Below, piece by piece: positions 37,301 to 48,900 of a DNA stretch of 64,000 nt. Source of the DNA: Ctena decussata. Its lineage: Eukaryota > Mollusca > Bivalvia > Lucinida > Lucinidae. Both the position numbers and the translations under genes were made by a program. Position 1 is the stretch's first letter, and each line of letters begins with the position of its first letter. The notes below the pieces were generated by a model, which worked only from the letters and a program-made list of their open reading frames with translations, made no database searches and was not told the DNA's origin. Where the stretch lies: assembly GCA_963989385.1 (NCBI GenBank), contig OZ022513.1:22137928-22201927 (forward strand), in the 5' to 3' direction.

Positions 37301-39221
37301 GCTACTCTTCGACGGTAACATAACTGAACCATGTCCGTGCTTTCATTCACCTGCTGTCTGATTATTTTTTCCGTTATAGTAGCTGAATAGACAGCTGTCT
37401 TTGGAAGAGTTTTTCGGTCAGAATATACCTTGCTGACTTTTGTGAAATGCTGTCAAATTTTGCATTATGATCCTTTCACGTTTTGTTTTTTGAGGGCGAA
37501 ATACGGGATCTGATTGTTTTAGCTGTAACGCATTGCCTCTCTTTTTGCGATGACGTGACAAAAAGTTAGAACATGAATAAGGTTGCCTGGTAAATTGTAG
37601 ACCAACCACATGATTTCTATATATGAGTATCACATGCTTTCTATATATGACTATTACTGGTACTACCAGTATGTAGATGAAGCAACACAAACAGGAGAGA
37701 CCAAAATCCCAAGACAAACCCTACATCACACATATAACGTTCAGGATATAATAAACATAAAAACAAACAAAAAAAATCCCACTTTTATTCATTGTTTTTT
37801 TCGTAATATGTAAAGAAAATACAAAAAGAAAAGAAAAATGTTTTTATTTAAAAAAAAGTAATTGATTATACTTTCTTGGTTCATTGGTTCAATAAGTTCA
37901 GCTCTTTTGTATGGGTGTATAATAAATTTTGTAATTGATGTCCAAATTTTGAAAACACACATGGAACTAGGTCAATGGATGCCTGAATTTATAAAAAGCG
38001 TAGTTAAATTTTTCAAAATAATAATGATAAAAATAAAAAATGATAATTGAGAGGCCTGATTTTTATCGGAATATTCAAAATGATTTTAATTCGATACAAG
38101 CAACACGATCTTATGTGACCAGCTGCAGTCATGGCCCTAGTCGCATCACAGATGGCATATTTACTGCCCTGTTGCAAAGGCAATTTTCAAATGCTAATAA
38201 AGAAGGAGTCTGTTGCGAAGGAAGGTGCTTGACTACCAGTGTCCTTGGTTTTGCCAATCTAATGGTCAAACTTGTTGTACCCTTTTGCGCAGAACCTCAG
38301 TTTTCCTCTTTAGCAATCGCGGGAGTTCTACCAAAAGTGTTCAGAATCAGCCCGCAAGTAGGACCGGATAAGATGTTAGTCCCTCATATGGGTTTAAGAG
38401 TGAGTGTGGGGTGGGGGTGCGGGTGGGAGCTGAAACTTCACAAATCAGTCTGACCTGATGTGACACTGATTGCTAAGACGTCATTGCCTAAATATGTAAG
38501 GCAGATAATTACTTAATCTATATATCATTCTGTTGTCTCTGGGACCATCGCATTTATGTTCGGTAGATATTTGTATGTATGTCGGTTTGTATGACATGCG
38601 GAAATTTAAGTAGCCTAAATTTTACCTCAGTATGATTTATAACACTCTTTCTGGCCACCCAGAAAAGTAGACCATAGTGACCTACTTAAGTCAAACTTGA
38701 AAACTTCCACCACTCTGTACTTTAAGGACTTTAAGGAGCAGCGGTAGTGTGGTGATAAACGCGCCACCAATACCATTCCAAGGGTAGCAAGGTCGATCAT
38801 CCGGTCTTTCGGATGAGACTTTTAAACCGAGGCCCCGTCTCCGTATTACTTATGCATTTGTGGGTCTTTGGACTTCGGACTTTAATTTTTGTTAATGATT
38901 TTACACTTTGAAATATGTTTAATGTACATAATTTTATAAAGTCAACATAAACGCTTTAATCAAGTAGAATAGTAATGAAATAAAAAGATAAATAATAATT
39001 TATTGCAATAAAATACAGCATAAAACATCTGTTCCAACAGGTTTCCGTTGAAAATTGACAATGACTTAATATATGATTTACTCTATCTTTTTATTCCCAA
39101 AATGTAAAACATGTCGGTTGTACTCTCAATATTCTATGCTTTTTTAAAGGACGTTATGCTTACCTGATACCAATTGAATACTTAACGCAATCACCATTAG
39201 CATAATTCTAGCAGTATTCAT
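28048..39221 (-). CDS. FReD gene copy B: complete secreted fibrinogen-related lectin, 247 aa
   Basis: Join of complement 39164-39221, 31350-31507, 30150-30246, 29471-29635 and 28048-28313; every junction has GT/AG signals and frame is kept (744 bp with stop). Residues 1-20 are a signal peptide. Residues 21-33 hold seven cysteines (CC-x-C-x-C-x2-CC-x2-C), the last being the first canonical FReD cysteine. The FReD then runs to the C-terminus with Cys62 (VYCDM) and the pair Cys186/Cys199. The calcium-loop motif DRDND (175-179) and the ligand-pocket block GAWWY..CH.SNLNG are intact. N87 lies in an NWT sequon. There is no immunoglobulin, collagen or coiled-coil region, unlike gastropod FREPs or vertebrate ficolins. 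Secreted recognition lectin is the expected role. Intron 1 is 7.7 kb. Confidence 0.88.
29471..29635 (-). CDS. Copy B exon 4: FReD C-proximal part
   Basis: 165 bp, AAG acceptor, GCCG|GTATG donor. Encodes [37 protein letters not shown] and [18 protein letters not shown]. Four differences from copy C over 54 residues. Confidence 0.9.
30150..30246 (-). CDS. Copy B exon 3: FReD middle part
   Basis: 97 bp between AG acceptor and CG|GTATG donor. Encodes [20 protein letters not shown] and [13 protein letters not shown]. It differs from copy C by a single residue. Confidence 0.9.
30911..31175 (+). pseudogene. Decayed copy of the intronic basic-protein frame (intron 2 of copy B)
   Basis: Aligns with 49085-49352 in copy C, but has in-frame TAG after the SGE residues and a later TGA. 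Same orientation and same relative position in the intron, so it was duplicated with the FReD gene. Confidence 0.5.
31350..31507 (-). CDS. Copy B exon 2: cysteine cluster and start of FReD
   Basis: 158 bp, GGCAG acceptor, CTG|GTAAC donor. It opens with [20 protein letters not shown], seven cysteines in the first 13 residues, then [20 protein letters not shown] and MTTDGGGWL. The dense cysteines could form inter-chain disulfides; this is inference. Confidence 0.88.
31963..31982. repeat. Poly-C run
   Basis: About 18 consecutive C followed by an A/CAA-rich stretch, in intron 1 of copy B. Confidence 0.9.
32140..33640. repeat. Diverged long-unit repeat, GAGATATCTTGCTAACAAG type
   Basis: Units of roughly 440 bp share GATATCTTGCTAACAAG, CATAACTC and ATTCTCCCAAAAGTT, with anchors near 32428, 32862 and 33317. 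Related to the 44.2-45.2 kb array. Contains a G run at 32905-32920. Non-coding. Confidence 0.55.
33930..34077. mobile_element. Palindromic MITE, copy 3, truncated
   Basis: Left TIR GCCGCGACACAAGAAAACCA and central part present; the right terminus is missing after GATCAGACTGGGCAGG. Lies in intron 1 of copy B. Confidence 0.7.
34380..34690. repeat. Dispersed repeat shared with 63395-63720
   Basis: Both contain GGTCAGTAA-like, AGTTTACTGG-like, AACTCGACA and GAATGGCCAAGCA-like segments in the same order. Function unknown, non-coding. Confidence 0.5.
35100..37040. other. Intron 1 of copy B, no recognised element
   Basis: AT-rich DNA without a recognisable domain or clear repeat boundary. From 37050 to 37640 it becomes homologous to the sequence flanking the TIR element in copy A intron 1. 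Confidence 0.35.
38741..38890. repeat. SINE-like fragment
   Basis: Contains GGATGAGACTTTTAAACCGA followed by GGCCCCGTCTCCGT, which resembles a conserved central domain of invertebrate SINEs, preceded by GTGGTGATAAACGCGCCACC. Family assignment not made. Confidence 0.45.
39164..39221 (-). CDS. Copy B exon 1: signal peptide
   Basis: ATG then [18 protein letters not shown] and one base, with TCAG|GTAAG donor. Its length, phase and sequence match copy A exon 1. Predicted cleavage is just before the cysteine cluster of exon 2. Confidence 0.82.
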
Positions 39222-39352
39222 ACTGCTCTTCAATTTTCCGTGATCTCTCAGGCTGTGTTTTATTGCTTGTCTCATTATATTGTTGATTCTCTGGGCAGAG
39301 AAGAAATTTTCACAAATTATGTCCCCTGCAGCAAGAATAATAGAGACTTTGA
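39222..39352 (-). promoter_or_regulatory. Conserved 5' flank of copy B
   Basis: Counterpart of the copy A block. It carries a perfect palindrome, arms TTCTCTG and CAGAGAA with a two-base spacer, at 39287-39302, again 66-81 bp upstream of the ATG. The conservation contrasts with the diverged introns nearby, which argues for 5' UTR or promoter function. Confidence 0.45.
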
Positions 39353-39734
39353 TTTTTTTCAGCAGGCCTGATGAACGAAAATCGATTCTAAAGTGTTTCC
39401 CGCGGACTTTGTAAACAATGGGCTGCTTGACATTTATATCTTGTTTTGATTTTTCTCATGATTTGTCAAAACTATATATTCTTGACGGTTTCCAATCAAA
39501 TATCTTCATACTTGGGCGTGTTTACATACTTGAAAATGGGATATTCTCCTAAACAAACTGCCTAACCTACCTTTGCTTCTTCTAACGAAATGCTAACAAG
39601 TCCAAGTAAACTTCATTGAAATAGATACCATATAATATCACATTAATGTGAACTCAGATTTTGCCTGCTTTATTCTTATATTCTGATGAAGCCTAGTTAG
39701 GCTTTCAAAGAGCGGAGTTTGGTACCAGTTAAAC

Positions 39735-39870
39735 ATGTTTAAGCCCCCTCGCTCCCAGTTATCTTTTTCTGACCGTTCTAAGGCGGTACTTCTGTTGAGT
39801 GTTCTTGATATTACATTATGCTATGTCCGCTTGTCTATGTTCTTTGGCGGTTTGATCACCTGTTTTGCTA
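39735..39870. repeat. Dispersed repeat, second copy
   Basis: Counterpart of 1690-1840; shares GTCCGCTTGTCTATG and surrounding order. Confidence 0.55.
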
Positions 39871-40141
39871 CAACACGCACCGGTACTTTTCTGTCGCGCC
39901 GGTATCTGTCAAACGCAACATCTGTCTAAGACAGCTAGCAACTAATTTAAAAGCTATATATATTTTTGTAATAATTGTTTAGTGCCTAATAAAAAGGTTG
40001 CTTTGGGCTTTCTAAAGAAAAGATAAAACCCCAAATAAATCATTTGAAAAGTGTTTGTCCATTGGTAAAATCGAATTTCCGCGGGAAAATCAAGTTTCCC
40101 GTGGGAAAAGTGCATGGCCATGGCCCAACCTCTTGCCCATA

Positions 40142-40896
40142 AAGGGCCGTATACACTATCATTTTTTCTTGTGCAACTTTATTGTACAAGAAAAAATCTC
40201 ATTTAATTTGATCGTGTATACAGCAGAAAGTGATCAGTTTTCTTATTGTACAAGAAAATCTGATGAATAGAAACGCATCCTATTTTCAGTGATAACTTAT
40301 CAAACTTGCCATCAAATAGCCAATCAAAAGCAAGAGAATTTATAGCAGCAGTATTGTAAACAAGAGCACATGCCCAATATTTGGCGGGGGGGGGGGGGGG
40401 GAATATTGCTCGAAGACGATTTCAGTGCCAACAAATAATGGCAGATATTATTTGAACAGACATGGTTACACCAAGACACATTGACCTAATAGAAGAAAAT
40501 GAGATTATAATTATGGAATATTAGGTCAAAAGACTATAAGAACAGAGATTTAAGAAAAAGGACAGTTCTTGAAGTCTGAGAGGCTTTGAACATAACAGGC
40601 GAGTCTTTTGTGTACAATCATATACATACAGATACAGTTACCTTTATTCTGTTTACTACTTTTCTATTGTAGTAGCAAATACTAACTAACTCTGTTGAAC
40701 ATAATACCTATGAGTCTATATTTACAAGAAGATCCTTTGTCTCCATTGCTACTATTGTGTAATTTCCCGCAAAAAGTTTGACAGCAGAGTAAAATTCTTC
40801 ATACGTGTATACACCTCATCATTGTCACTTTTTCTTGGTCATTTTTTCTTGTACAATAAAGTTGTACAAGAAAAAATGATAGTGTATACGGCCCTT
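40142..40896. mobile_element. 755-bp TIR element
   Basis: Terminal inverted repeats of about 50 bp, AAGGGCCGTATACACTATCA followed by TTTTTTCTTGT and CTTTATTGTACAAG, almost identical at both ends. Subterminal TTGTACAAGAAAA motifs recur. No coding capacity and no clear target duplication, so a non-autonomous DNA transposon. Confidence 0.75.
40386..40401. repeat. Poly-G run
   Basis: Sixteen or so consecutive G inside the 755-bp TIR element. Confidence 0.9.
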
Positions 40897-42584
40897 AAGA
40901 GAATAAATAGAACAAAACTAATAAATGTCTTTTTAATAATTTAACTCATCAATGCTCATTGCCCATCAAGGCCATATACATTTCTTTTGAAAATAAACAT
41001 TAGTAATTATTTTACCATTTTTCCCATTGGCAACTTTTATTTTCGGTCGCGGCCACTTTTCTGGCCATGGCCCAAGAAAAAAATCCCATGGCCCATATTT
41101 TTCCCCTGGCCATAAAATTGCAAAAAATGGCCATATCCCAATTAATTGTTTGATTGATTGATTTGGTGCTCAGTTAACCTAACCACACTATTCCTGGGCA
41201 GGCTTAGACCTCCTAAGCGGTTAACCAGTACTAAGTGCACATACTTTCGCCAGTAGCCTACACAAACATCTTACAGATTTACTTTCTAAGCATCCATCAA
41301 CATCAGTGGATACTTCGATATCAGCATCAAACGCCTGTTTATCAGGGCAGTAAATGAAGTCAACGTCAATGTTTATATTCTTAATGGACTCTCAAATTCT
41401 TATTTTAACGCCACACGGTTCTAGAGAAGACCACACTAAGCCGTAAAATACTGAATTTTTAGTGAATTTATGGTTGTCGGTTTCGAAGTTTGGTGCCATG
41501 TTTAAAATGCCATTATTGCATTCCACGAGCGTTTGTTTACCTCGCTTCAATTCGGTAATTGTTGAAATATAGCGAAAGACGGGAACCACGCTCTACTCCG
41601 ATAAGCATTCGGACGGTACATTACCGTTTTGGCGAAATCCCACGTTTGAAAACACCCTTTTATATTTGTCTTGTGTATTTTACCATTTTAACTTCTAAGA
41701 TTGTACTAGCGATTATCGCGTGCATATTATATCCGTTTGCAGTTTTTTAGTTATATTTATCATCATTTTTGTTTTAGCTGATAATAAAACTAATTAAGTA
41801 TTTTAATTTCTTTCAGGTTTGGCGTCTTTATAGTCCTCGAGTACATAAGCTAAACAACATAACTTAATACAGCTATTATACAAATTTCTAAGTCTGTGGC
41901 CTTGACCTTTTGTCGGCAGCAGCATCCAGTTGGTGCAAAGTAAAATATATTTATCCTTTACTAACACTAAGCATATATGGATAAGTTCCAGTTAAAGCTT
42001 TCAGAAAAACAAATAAAAAAAACCTAAAAAACAACGCAAAAGCAGAAACTTAACAAAAAACTTTAACGCAACCACTGTACATGTACAAATTCAAAGTGCG
42101 TGACCTTAACTTTAGATCAGCAGCAGCAGCTAGATGATGCAAACTAGTCTGTATTTATCCTCCACTAACATACTAAGCAGCTGCAAACAAGTTCAAGTAA
42201 ACCGAAGGGAAAGAAAAAAAAATAACACAAAACTTTCAAGGCAAATGTTAGCTTACGTACGAAAGGACGCATGAATGAATGAATGAACAGATGACGGACG
42301 AATCGATGGAAAGACAAAAAACTATATAGGCCTCGACATACTTCGTATGCACCGGCCTATAACAAGACAACAACGCAAACCTATTATCCGGTTATTATAC
42401 ATTTTATGTCTGTGACAGTGACCTTAACAAGTAGCTACAAAAGTATATATAGTTTTAGTTCCTAGCTCAGTTGGAGGATGTGCTGAGTTCGAGCATTCAT
42501 TGACCACTATTGTAAGTAGTTGTGACACGACGGTACATAACATGTTTTCAGGCCAAGGGTAAAACAATTCTAGGGAAGAAGATT

Positions 42585-43640
42585 TTACCTTTTTAACCAT
42601 ATATGGACATGGTTGCCATGATGGTAATGTAACCTGGACAGTTTGAACAAAGTTTAATTTCCTGAAGCCCTGGAGACACTATATGAAATGTGGTTACAAT
42701 GTAAACAGTGGGTTTTGAGGAGATGTTTAAAGTTTTCAGAATATGAGAGACATGGGTCAGAGGTAAACAATGACCTTGATCTCTTGTACTCACAAATTTT
42801 TGCATGCTCCTTAAGATGACTGTATTTATCAATAATAAGGCCAAATGTTTTAAAGATGTCCACGAACTCTTACTGTCTAGAATTTCCTCATATAAAACAG
42901 CATAAAGCAAGTTTGACCTTGCCGTACAAAAAGTTCAAGGTCACCCAAAGGTTATTATTTGAACAATGTCGGCAGTACTTGGGTATCCAATGCTACATAT
43001 CAAATTTCAAGGAAATCCGTCCGTTGGTTCTGGAAGGATTTTATATAGATTTTTACCATATATGGGCGCGGCCGCCATGTTGGTCATGCAACCTTGACCA
43101 TTTGATCGAGTTCTTTATTCCCTCAACTCCCGTAGGCTCTATTTGAAATTTAGTTACAATAGACCCAGTGGTGTTAATGGGATGTTTGAAATCGTCGAAA
43201 TATGATAGAAATTGGTCAAAGATCGAAGAATTACCTTGACCTCTTGTACTCACATATCTTCATGTACCCATTTAGATGGCTGTATGTACCACTTTTTGGC
43301 CAAGATCTTCGACAATTTCCACGAAAACTTATGTCTAGCATTTTTCCATATAAAAGCACCAGAAAGCAATTTGACATTGCCATAAAAAGGTCATCATTTG
43401 AACAACCTTGATAGTACTTGTGTACCCAATGCTACATATTTTCAAAGGAATCGGTATATTAGTTCTGGAGAATAACAAACTAAAGTTTTTATTATATATG
43501 GGCGTAACGGCAATGTTAGTCTTGCGACCCAAACCAATTAAACGAAAGCCCTGAAGGCTATATACATGTATGAAATTGGTTACGGTTGGCCCAGAGATTC
43601 AGAGGTAGTGTCGTTTTAGATTGTGGACGGATGGACGGAT
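42585..43640. repeat. Tandem repeat, about 450-bp unit
   Basis: Slightly more than two units with anchors CCATATATGG..(G/A)TTGCCATG-like at about 42597, 43056 and 43491, each followed by 'CTTGACCTCTTGTACTCACA' and GTCCACGAA segments. Non-coding. Confidence 0.6.
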
Positions 43641-44077
43641 GACGTCGGATGACAGGGCCTGTCGATACAAATAGCTCTCCCGGAGTCTTCCGCTTAGGTG
43701 AGCTTAAACGTCCCTCGGAAGTTAGAATTTAAGAAACAGGTTTGTGTTCACAAAGTCTCAAAAAGATGAGCAGTAACATAATGTACAAGACGACTTACGC
43801 ATCCTAGCGCTGGCTGAAGCAAAACTCGTTTATGTTTTTCATTTTTTAAACTAATGTATCTGAAGCCGCTTCTTGATCTCGAGGGGCCGAGACACATAGA
43901 ATCTTAAAACACCATTACATGTACCCCACACATTGATATGTTATACAAAGAAATATGATTTTAGTAAGTCACAGTATGAAATAAAATTTAATCTTACTAG
44001 AAAAAAGGTGTCTGTAAAACACTATGCCCAACCAAAGCATGACCCTAAAAGATTAATAGGGTCGGTGAACTTTTTAA

Positions 44078-44205
44078 GGTCTGTACTAAAAGGGTCTGTA
44101 CTAAAAGGAAACATTTTAGGGTCTGCACTAAAAAGGTCTGTACTGAAAGAAAACGTTTTAGGGTCTGTACTAAAAGGGAAATGTTAGGGTCTGTACTAAA
44201 AGTAT
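44078..44205 (+). repeat. GGTCTGTACTAAAAG minisatellite
   Basis: Six imperfect copies of GGTCTGTACTAAAAGG, some separated by AAACATTTTAG. Part of an insertion in the copy C 3' flank relative to copy B. Confidence 0.8.
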
Positions 44206-44214
44206 CGATGGAAA

Positions 44215-45190
44215 TATTTAAAGCGTTAATCAGTCAATTTACGTATCACTTACAATCAACTGATTAGGTTTCAAGTCAATAGGTCAAATACTTTCTCAAG
44301 ATATCTTCCTGACAAGTTCATTCTGCTGACATTTTCAATGAGTGATAACACCTGAAAATAATGGAGTACGTTCAAAAGTAAACTTAGTTAATCTATCCAT
44401 CAGTTCCAATCAGCTGGCCAAGTTTCAATGCCCTTGCTCAACACTTTTTGAGATATCATTCTGACATGCTGAAATTTCCAAACGGCTGTATCTCGAAAAA
44501 AAGGATGGAATTTCTTTTGAAACCTAATCGGTTAATTATCTTACCATCTCCAATCAGCTAACTAAGTTTCAAATTCATAGCTTAAGCACTTTTTCAGATA
44601 TCTTGCAGACAAAATTGAAAAGGCAAATTTTTCGAAGAGCTATAACTCTAAACAATTTTTGGAATTTGTTCAAAAGTTAATCTACTCATCATCTTAAATT
44701 AGCCGACTACGTTGCTAGTCCCTAGCTCAATGCTTGTTTGAGATATCTTGCTCACACGTTTAAAATGCAGAAATGTTTAAAGGGCCATAACTCTAAAAAA
44801 GGATGGAAATAATTCAAAAGTTAATCAGCTCTTTTACGCATCATTTCTAATAAGCTGGCAAAGTTTCAAGCCCCTAGCTTAAATACCTTTTGAGATATCT
44901 TGCTGCCGAAATTTGTACAGGGCCATAACCTTAAAAACGATGGAATTTGTTCAAAAGTTAATCATTTCATCTACTTATAATTTGTTTTAAGCTGACAATA
45001 TTTCAAGCCGCTAGCTAAAATACTTTCCTAGCTATCTTGCTGACATCATTTTTTGTGATTCTTTTTCCAAATGTGCATAACTCGGAAGTGAAGACAACTC
45101 GGAAAAAAGTACGGATCAGCTGTTTTTGATGATGAATCCATATGTGAAATTTCAAAACTCTAGCATGCAGGGTTCTTATGATATGACGGA
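44215..45190. repeat. Degenerate tandem array, about 148-bp unit
   Basis: Six units with GATATCTTGCTGAC anchors near 44297, 44449, 44596, 44742, 44893 and 45034, plus GGCCATAACTCTAAAAA and TTGTTCAAAAGTTAATC. This repeat style is common in bivalve DNA. Confidence 0.7.
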
Positions 45191-45713
45191 CAGGAGTAAT
45201 ATGCCCCCCCCTTAAGAAACAGAAAAAGCTGAGTTATTCTAGAGCAAGGAACACCACAAAACAGTAACTACAGAAGCAAAATGAATAGTATTGTAATGTG
45301 TAGCAACGCTCAAACTATCTAGCACCGGCTTCCGCGGGACTCTATACTTTTACATGTAGTACGTCCGATGATTACAATGACTACAGCTGTATAGATAAAT
45401 CTACTCTTAATTGAACTAGTAGGGTACATTTTTATAATGGCCACAAAGTAACTAACATCAACTTAAGGAAATAAACTCTAAAAGACGAACGAATCCTTCG
45501 GGTGGAAATCACTGACATAAGAACCAAAGTAAGCAGACTCAATTGCAAACAGAAAAGTGAGTCTGTGCATGAGGATATTATTTCATGACACACTGCTTAC
45601 ACCCAGTGTTTAAATTGAGTTTAATTTCTGTTAATTAAATGTTTTAGCGTAAGCCTGGAGTGATTCCGTCAACTAGCAATATTCCATACAGCACTGTATT
45701 CATAATGTTATAT

Positions 45714-45964
45714 TTATGTCCGTCTTAGTTTCATGTCGGTGGTTTTCATTGAGTAGTTGTGGTACCTCCAATGGTACCAATTAACACCGGCACCCAAGTT
45801 TGTTACATGACTTCCATTCAAATACTGGCCATTCAAGTTTGACCAGTGGCATTTAAAATACCACCAGGCACCTTTGTGGTGCTGTGCACAAGAATAAGTT
45901 TCAATGTCATTGTCTCTATCCCATGTTGAAAACATAGATCCATGGTGTTCACCAAGAGAATCGC
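45714..45964 (-). CDS. Copy C exon 5: calcium loop, ligand pocket, stop
   Basis: TTAG acceptor, TAA stop. Encodes [20 protein letters not shown], then [20 protein letters not shown] and [20 protein letters not shown]. About 20 substitutions plus two one-residue indels separate it from copy B exon 5, far more than in exons 2-4. Confidence 0.9.
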
Positions 45965-48900
45965 CTAAAATAGGTCAAAGAAATAACAACACCATATAAT
46001 ATATTTGTCATAATAAGAAATGCAGAATTTACCATAAACATTTTAAGTATTCGGACAGATTTGTCTAATAAAAAAAAAATAGTGCAGGCGCAGAATAGAT
46101 TGCTCCGTTGAAACAATCTGTTCAGGTCCTGCTCTGTTTGCCGTTCCCACTGCATTTGTTGGACGACGCACTACTTTATTGTAAGAGCAAACTGATCCAT
46201 TTTAGTGCAAAGACGGTGATTTTTAGATGTCCCAATACTTTGAAGGTTACGATAGTTATTTGTATTTAAGAGTAGACAATTACTGTTAGCCATACCAAAG
46301 TGGGTTTTCACAGCGCAAATGAGTTGACTGCACTGAAAATGCGCCCCCTGGTAATTGGCCTATTTCGTGTCTTTATAGTATAGAATTCAGATTCAGACAA
46401 GGTTAGAGAGCTTGTAATATAAGAACCTCGCATTTATCATTTTTGCAAAGAAAACATAGATTTGAAATGAACGGTAAATAGATAAATATGAATTTCAAAC
46501 ATGATTTACTACAAATCAGATTATATAATGATAATATTTAACGATAATAACAACAGCTATAATTAATATTGCGGCTATTAATGTGTTCATGATACTTAAG
46601 GAAAGTGATAAAGACATGAAGATATATTACGCAAAGCATAGTTATATTTCGAAACATATCATTAACAAGATATTTCCATGGTAAAGATTCCATGGCTTAC
46701 ATACCTGCAGTCCCGGTATAACTTGTGACTTTGAGTTTGTAGTTTTCAGTAAAATCACCAATGTCAAAGTCATCATATTGTGCGTATGCAGAATTGTCTT
46801 CGAAATCTGTCATGTCAATTCTCAATTCATAGAAACCTTGCGATAGAATTCTTTTCAGTGGGCGTAGTCCTTAGAAGAAAACAAGATAATATGCTGGAGT
46901 CATAATGCCTTTGACATCCAATACTTAAGATAAGTTTTAGCAATGCAAATTTTTTTTTCTAACTTGATACCCGTTATGACCAAAGTGCAAATCAGAAATA
47001 TGAAGTTATAAGTACTGGCTGTACAGCAGAATCTAATACACGCCAATCAAAGATTGGATAAAGTTATATTTCATGATCCTTTATTACGAAATAAAAAACA
47101 AACCAACGAGATCGGTTCGTCGGTTCTATAGTTTTATTCCTGTTTGTGCCGTTCTGTCTAACGAAATGTAACGTGGAAAAATAATGCAATTTGCTTAGCT
47201 ACAAATAAATATTTCAAGTTGATGAATATGTAAATAAATGGATACCATAAAATGTATATTGAAAAAAAAGAAACACTATAGAACAGGGGGTTTAAAACCA
47301 TCTAATCAGATACATATATTTTTAAATGTTTGTTGTCTGAGACTTTCCTGTGATAAAAATGGTATTACGAGCTAAACATACCGAGCCAGTATTCGCCACT
47401 TGGATAGCCAAACCCTTTCTCATATTCTGTCCAGTTCCTGTAGAAGTCCATAGAACCATCTAGTCGTCTTTGAAATACCTAAATACAAATGCAAGATCTA
47501 TTAAATTTATGTTATAACGAAATTCTTGGTGATAGCAACCAACCAACGAGTTATTTACCGCCGAAGGCGGCAAACAACGAGTGTTGGTTGCTTTACGTGT
47601 TTACTATTTTTCTGTTTTCATTATAGATACTGACCATTTGCTACGTAAATTATTTTAACTCCTCCACAATGCCTCTCGACTCACATGCCCGGAAAATAAA
47701 ACAGAAAAAAAATTCATGTTTATTCCCCAGGGCAACACGTGAATGTCTTCTAAAAACTCCTATAATGGCGGAAAAGATCTTAATAGAGAATGCTACCATT
47801 ATAAAACCTTGTCTTTCCTGCCACTCGACCCAATATCCAATCTTGATGAAATAACTCGCCGTGTAAGCTCGAATATATCAAAACAAAAAGCACATACATT
47901 AAAAGGCAATCGTTTTCATGTAGAATAAAACCCCGAAACTCTTATTTGCCATCCAACAGTTAAGGATAGACAAAATCTCGATGTATCTTGACATGTGCCA
48001 TTGTATGAATAGTGAAACATCGGAGGTAAAGATTGCTTGTTCTTATCTGTTCTGACATGATATATGGTCAAAGCTGGTATCTTTGGACAGTGCGCTGTTC
48101 TCGGACACTTTTGGTAGCTGGTGAGGTTGTAAATGCTAAGACGGACATGCAATATCCATTCAATCCTTGTTATGTCATTCCGTCTCGAAATATAAACAAG
48201 GGTGCCACCATTGATACTCTTTGTGGGGTCTGATTGTTTCCTTTTACAAATCAAAATGCAATGTTGATAATGATATTAATACCAATAATGGGGGATGGTC
48301 GAGGTCGGGTGATGGTGCTGGACCGTGCGTCCTACGAATTTGGGTAAAAGTATGGTAAGCAGAATATGCGGGTTGGGGTTGTTTGATTTTTGTTTTCATA
48401 TCTCTTTTCTTTCTCCCTCTCTTTGGGACATGGGTCGATATAAGCTGAAAAACTGTCCACAAGAACCGTTAAAGCCAAACCAATAAATCAATTAGTGTGA
48501 AGTGTGTTATGTGTAATGGCTACTGCGTCCTATCTACTGTGCACTGAGTACTGTCAATTGCGATATTGATTTTGCACAAGTAAACCAAAACGTGTGCAAA
48601 AGCGAGGTGTGTGTGCGCACTCCCTTGTAGTAGCAAAAAATATATTTTGCAGCAGGCAGAAGACAGTAAACAGGACAAAGAAAACAGTACAAAAAAGATT
48701 GTTAACAGTTCACAGTTTACAGTACATACCAAATAGTAGACAGTCAGCATGCGTGTATGCTCTTAGGCATGTATAAAACTTCTGTCGTAAAAGACAGTGC
48801 AAGAAAACCTTACAATGACACGACAGACTGAATGTAGAATTTTATTATTTCGCTGCAACAGATAAGGTTCTAAAGTGGCCAGGACACCGAAAATTTAGCA

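Noticed and set aside
38040..38453. 137-codon plus-strand frame in intron 1 of copy B
   Set aside because: No recognisable domain or homologous frame in the other copies; likely chance.
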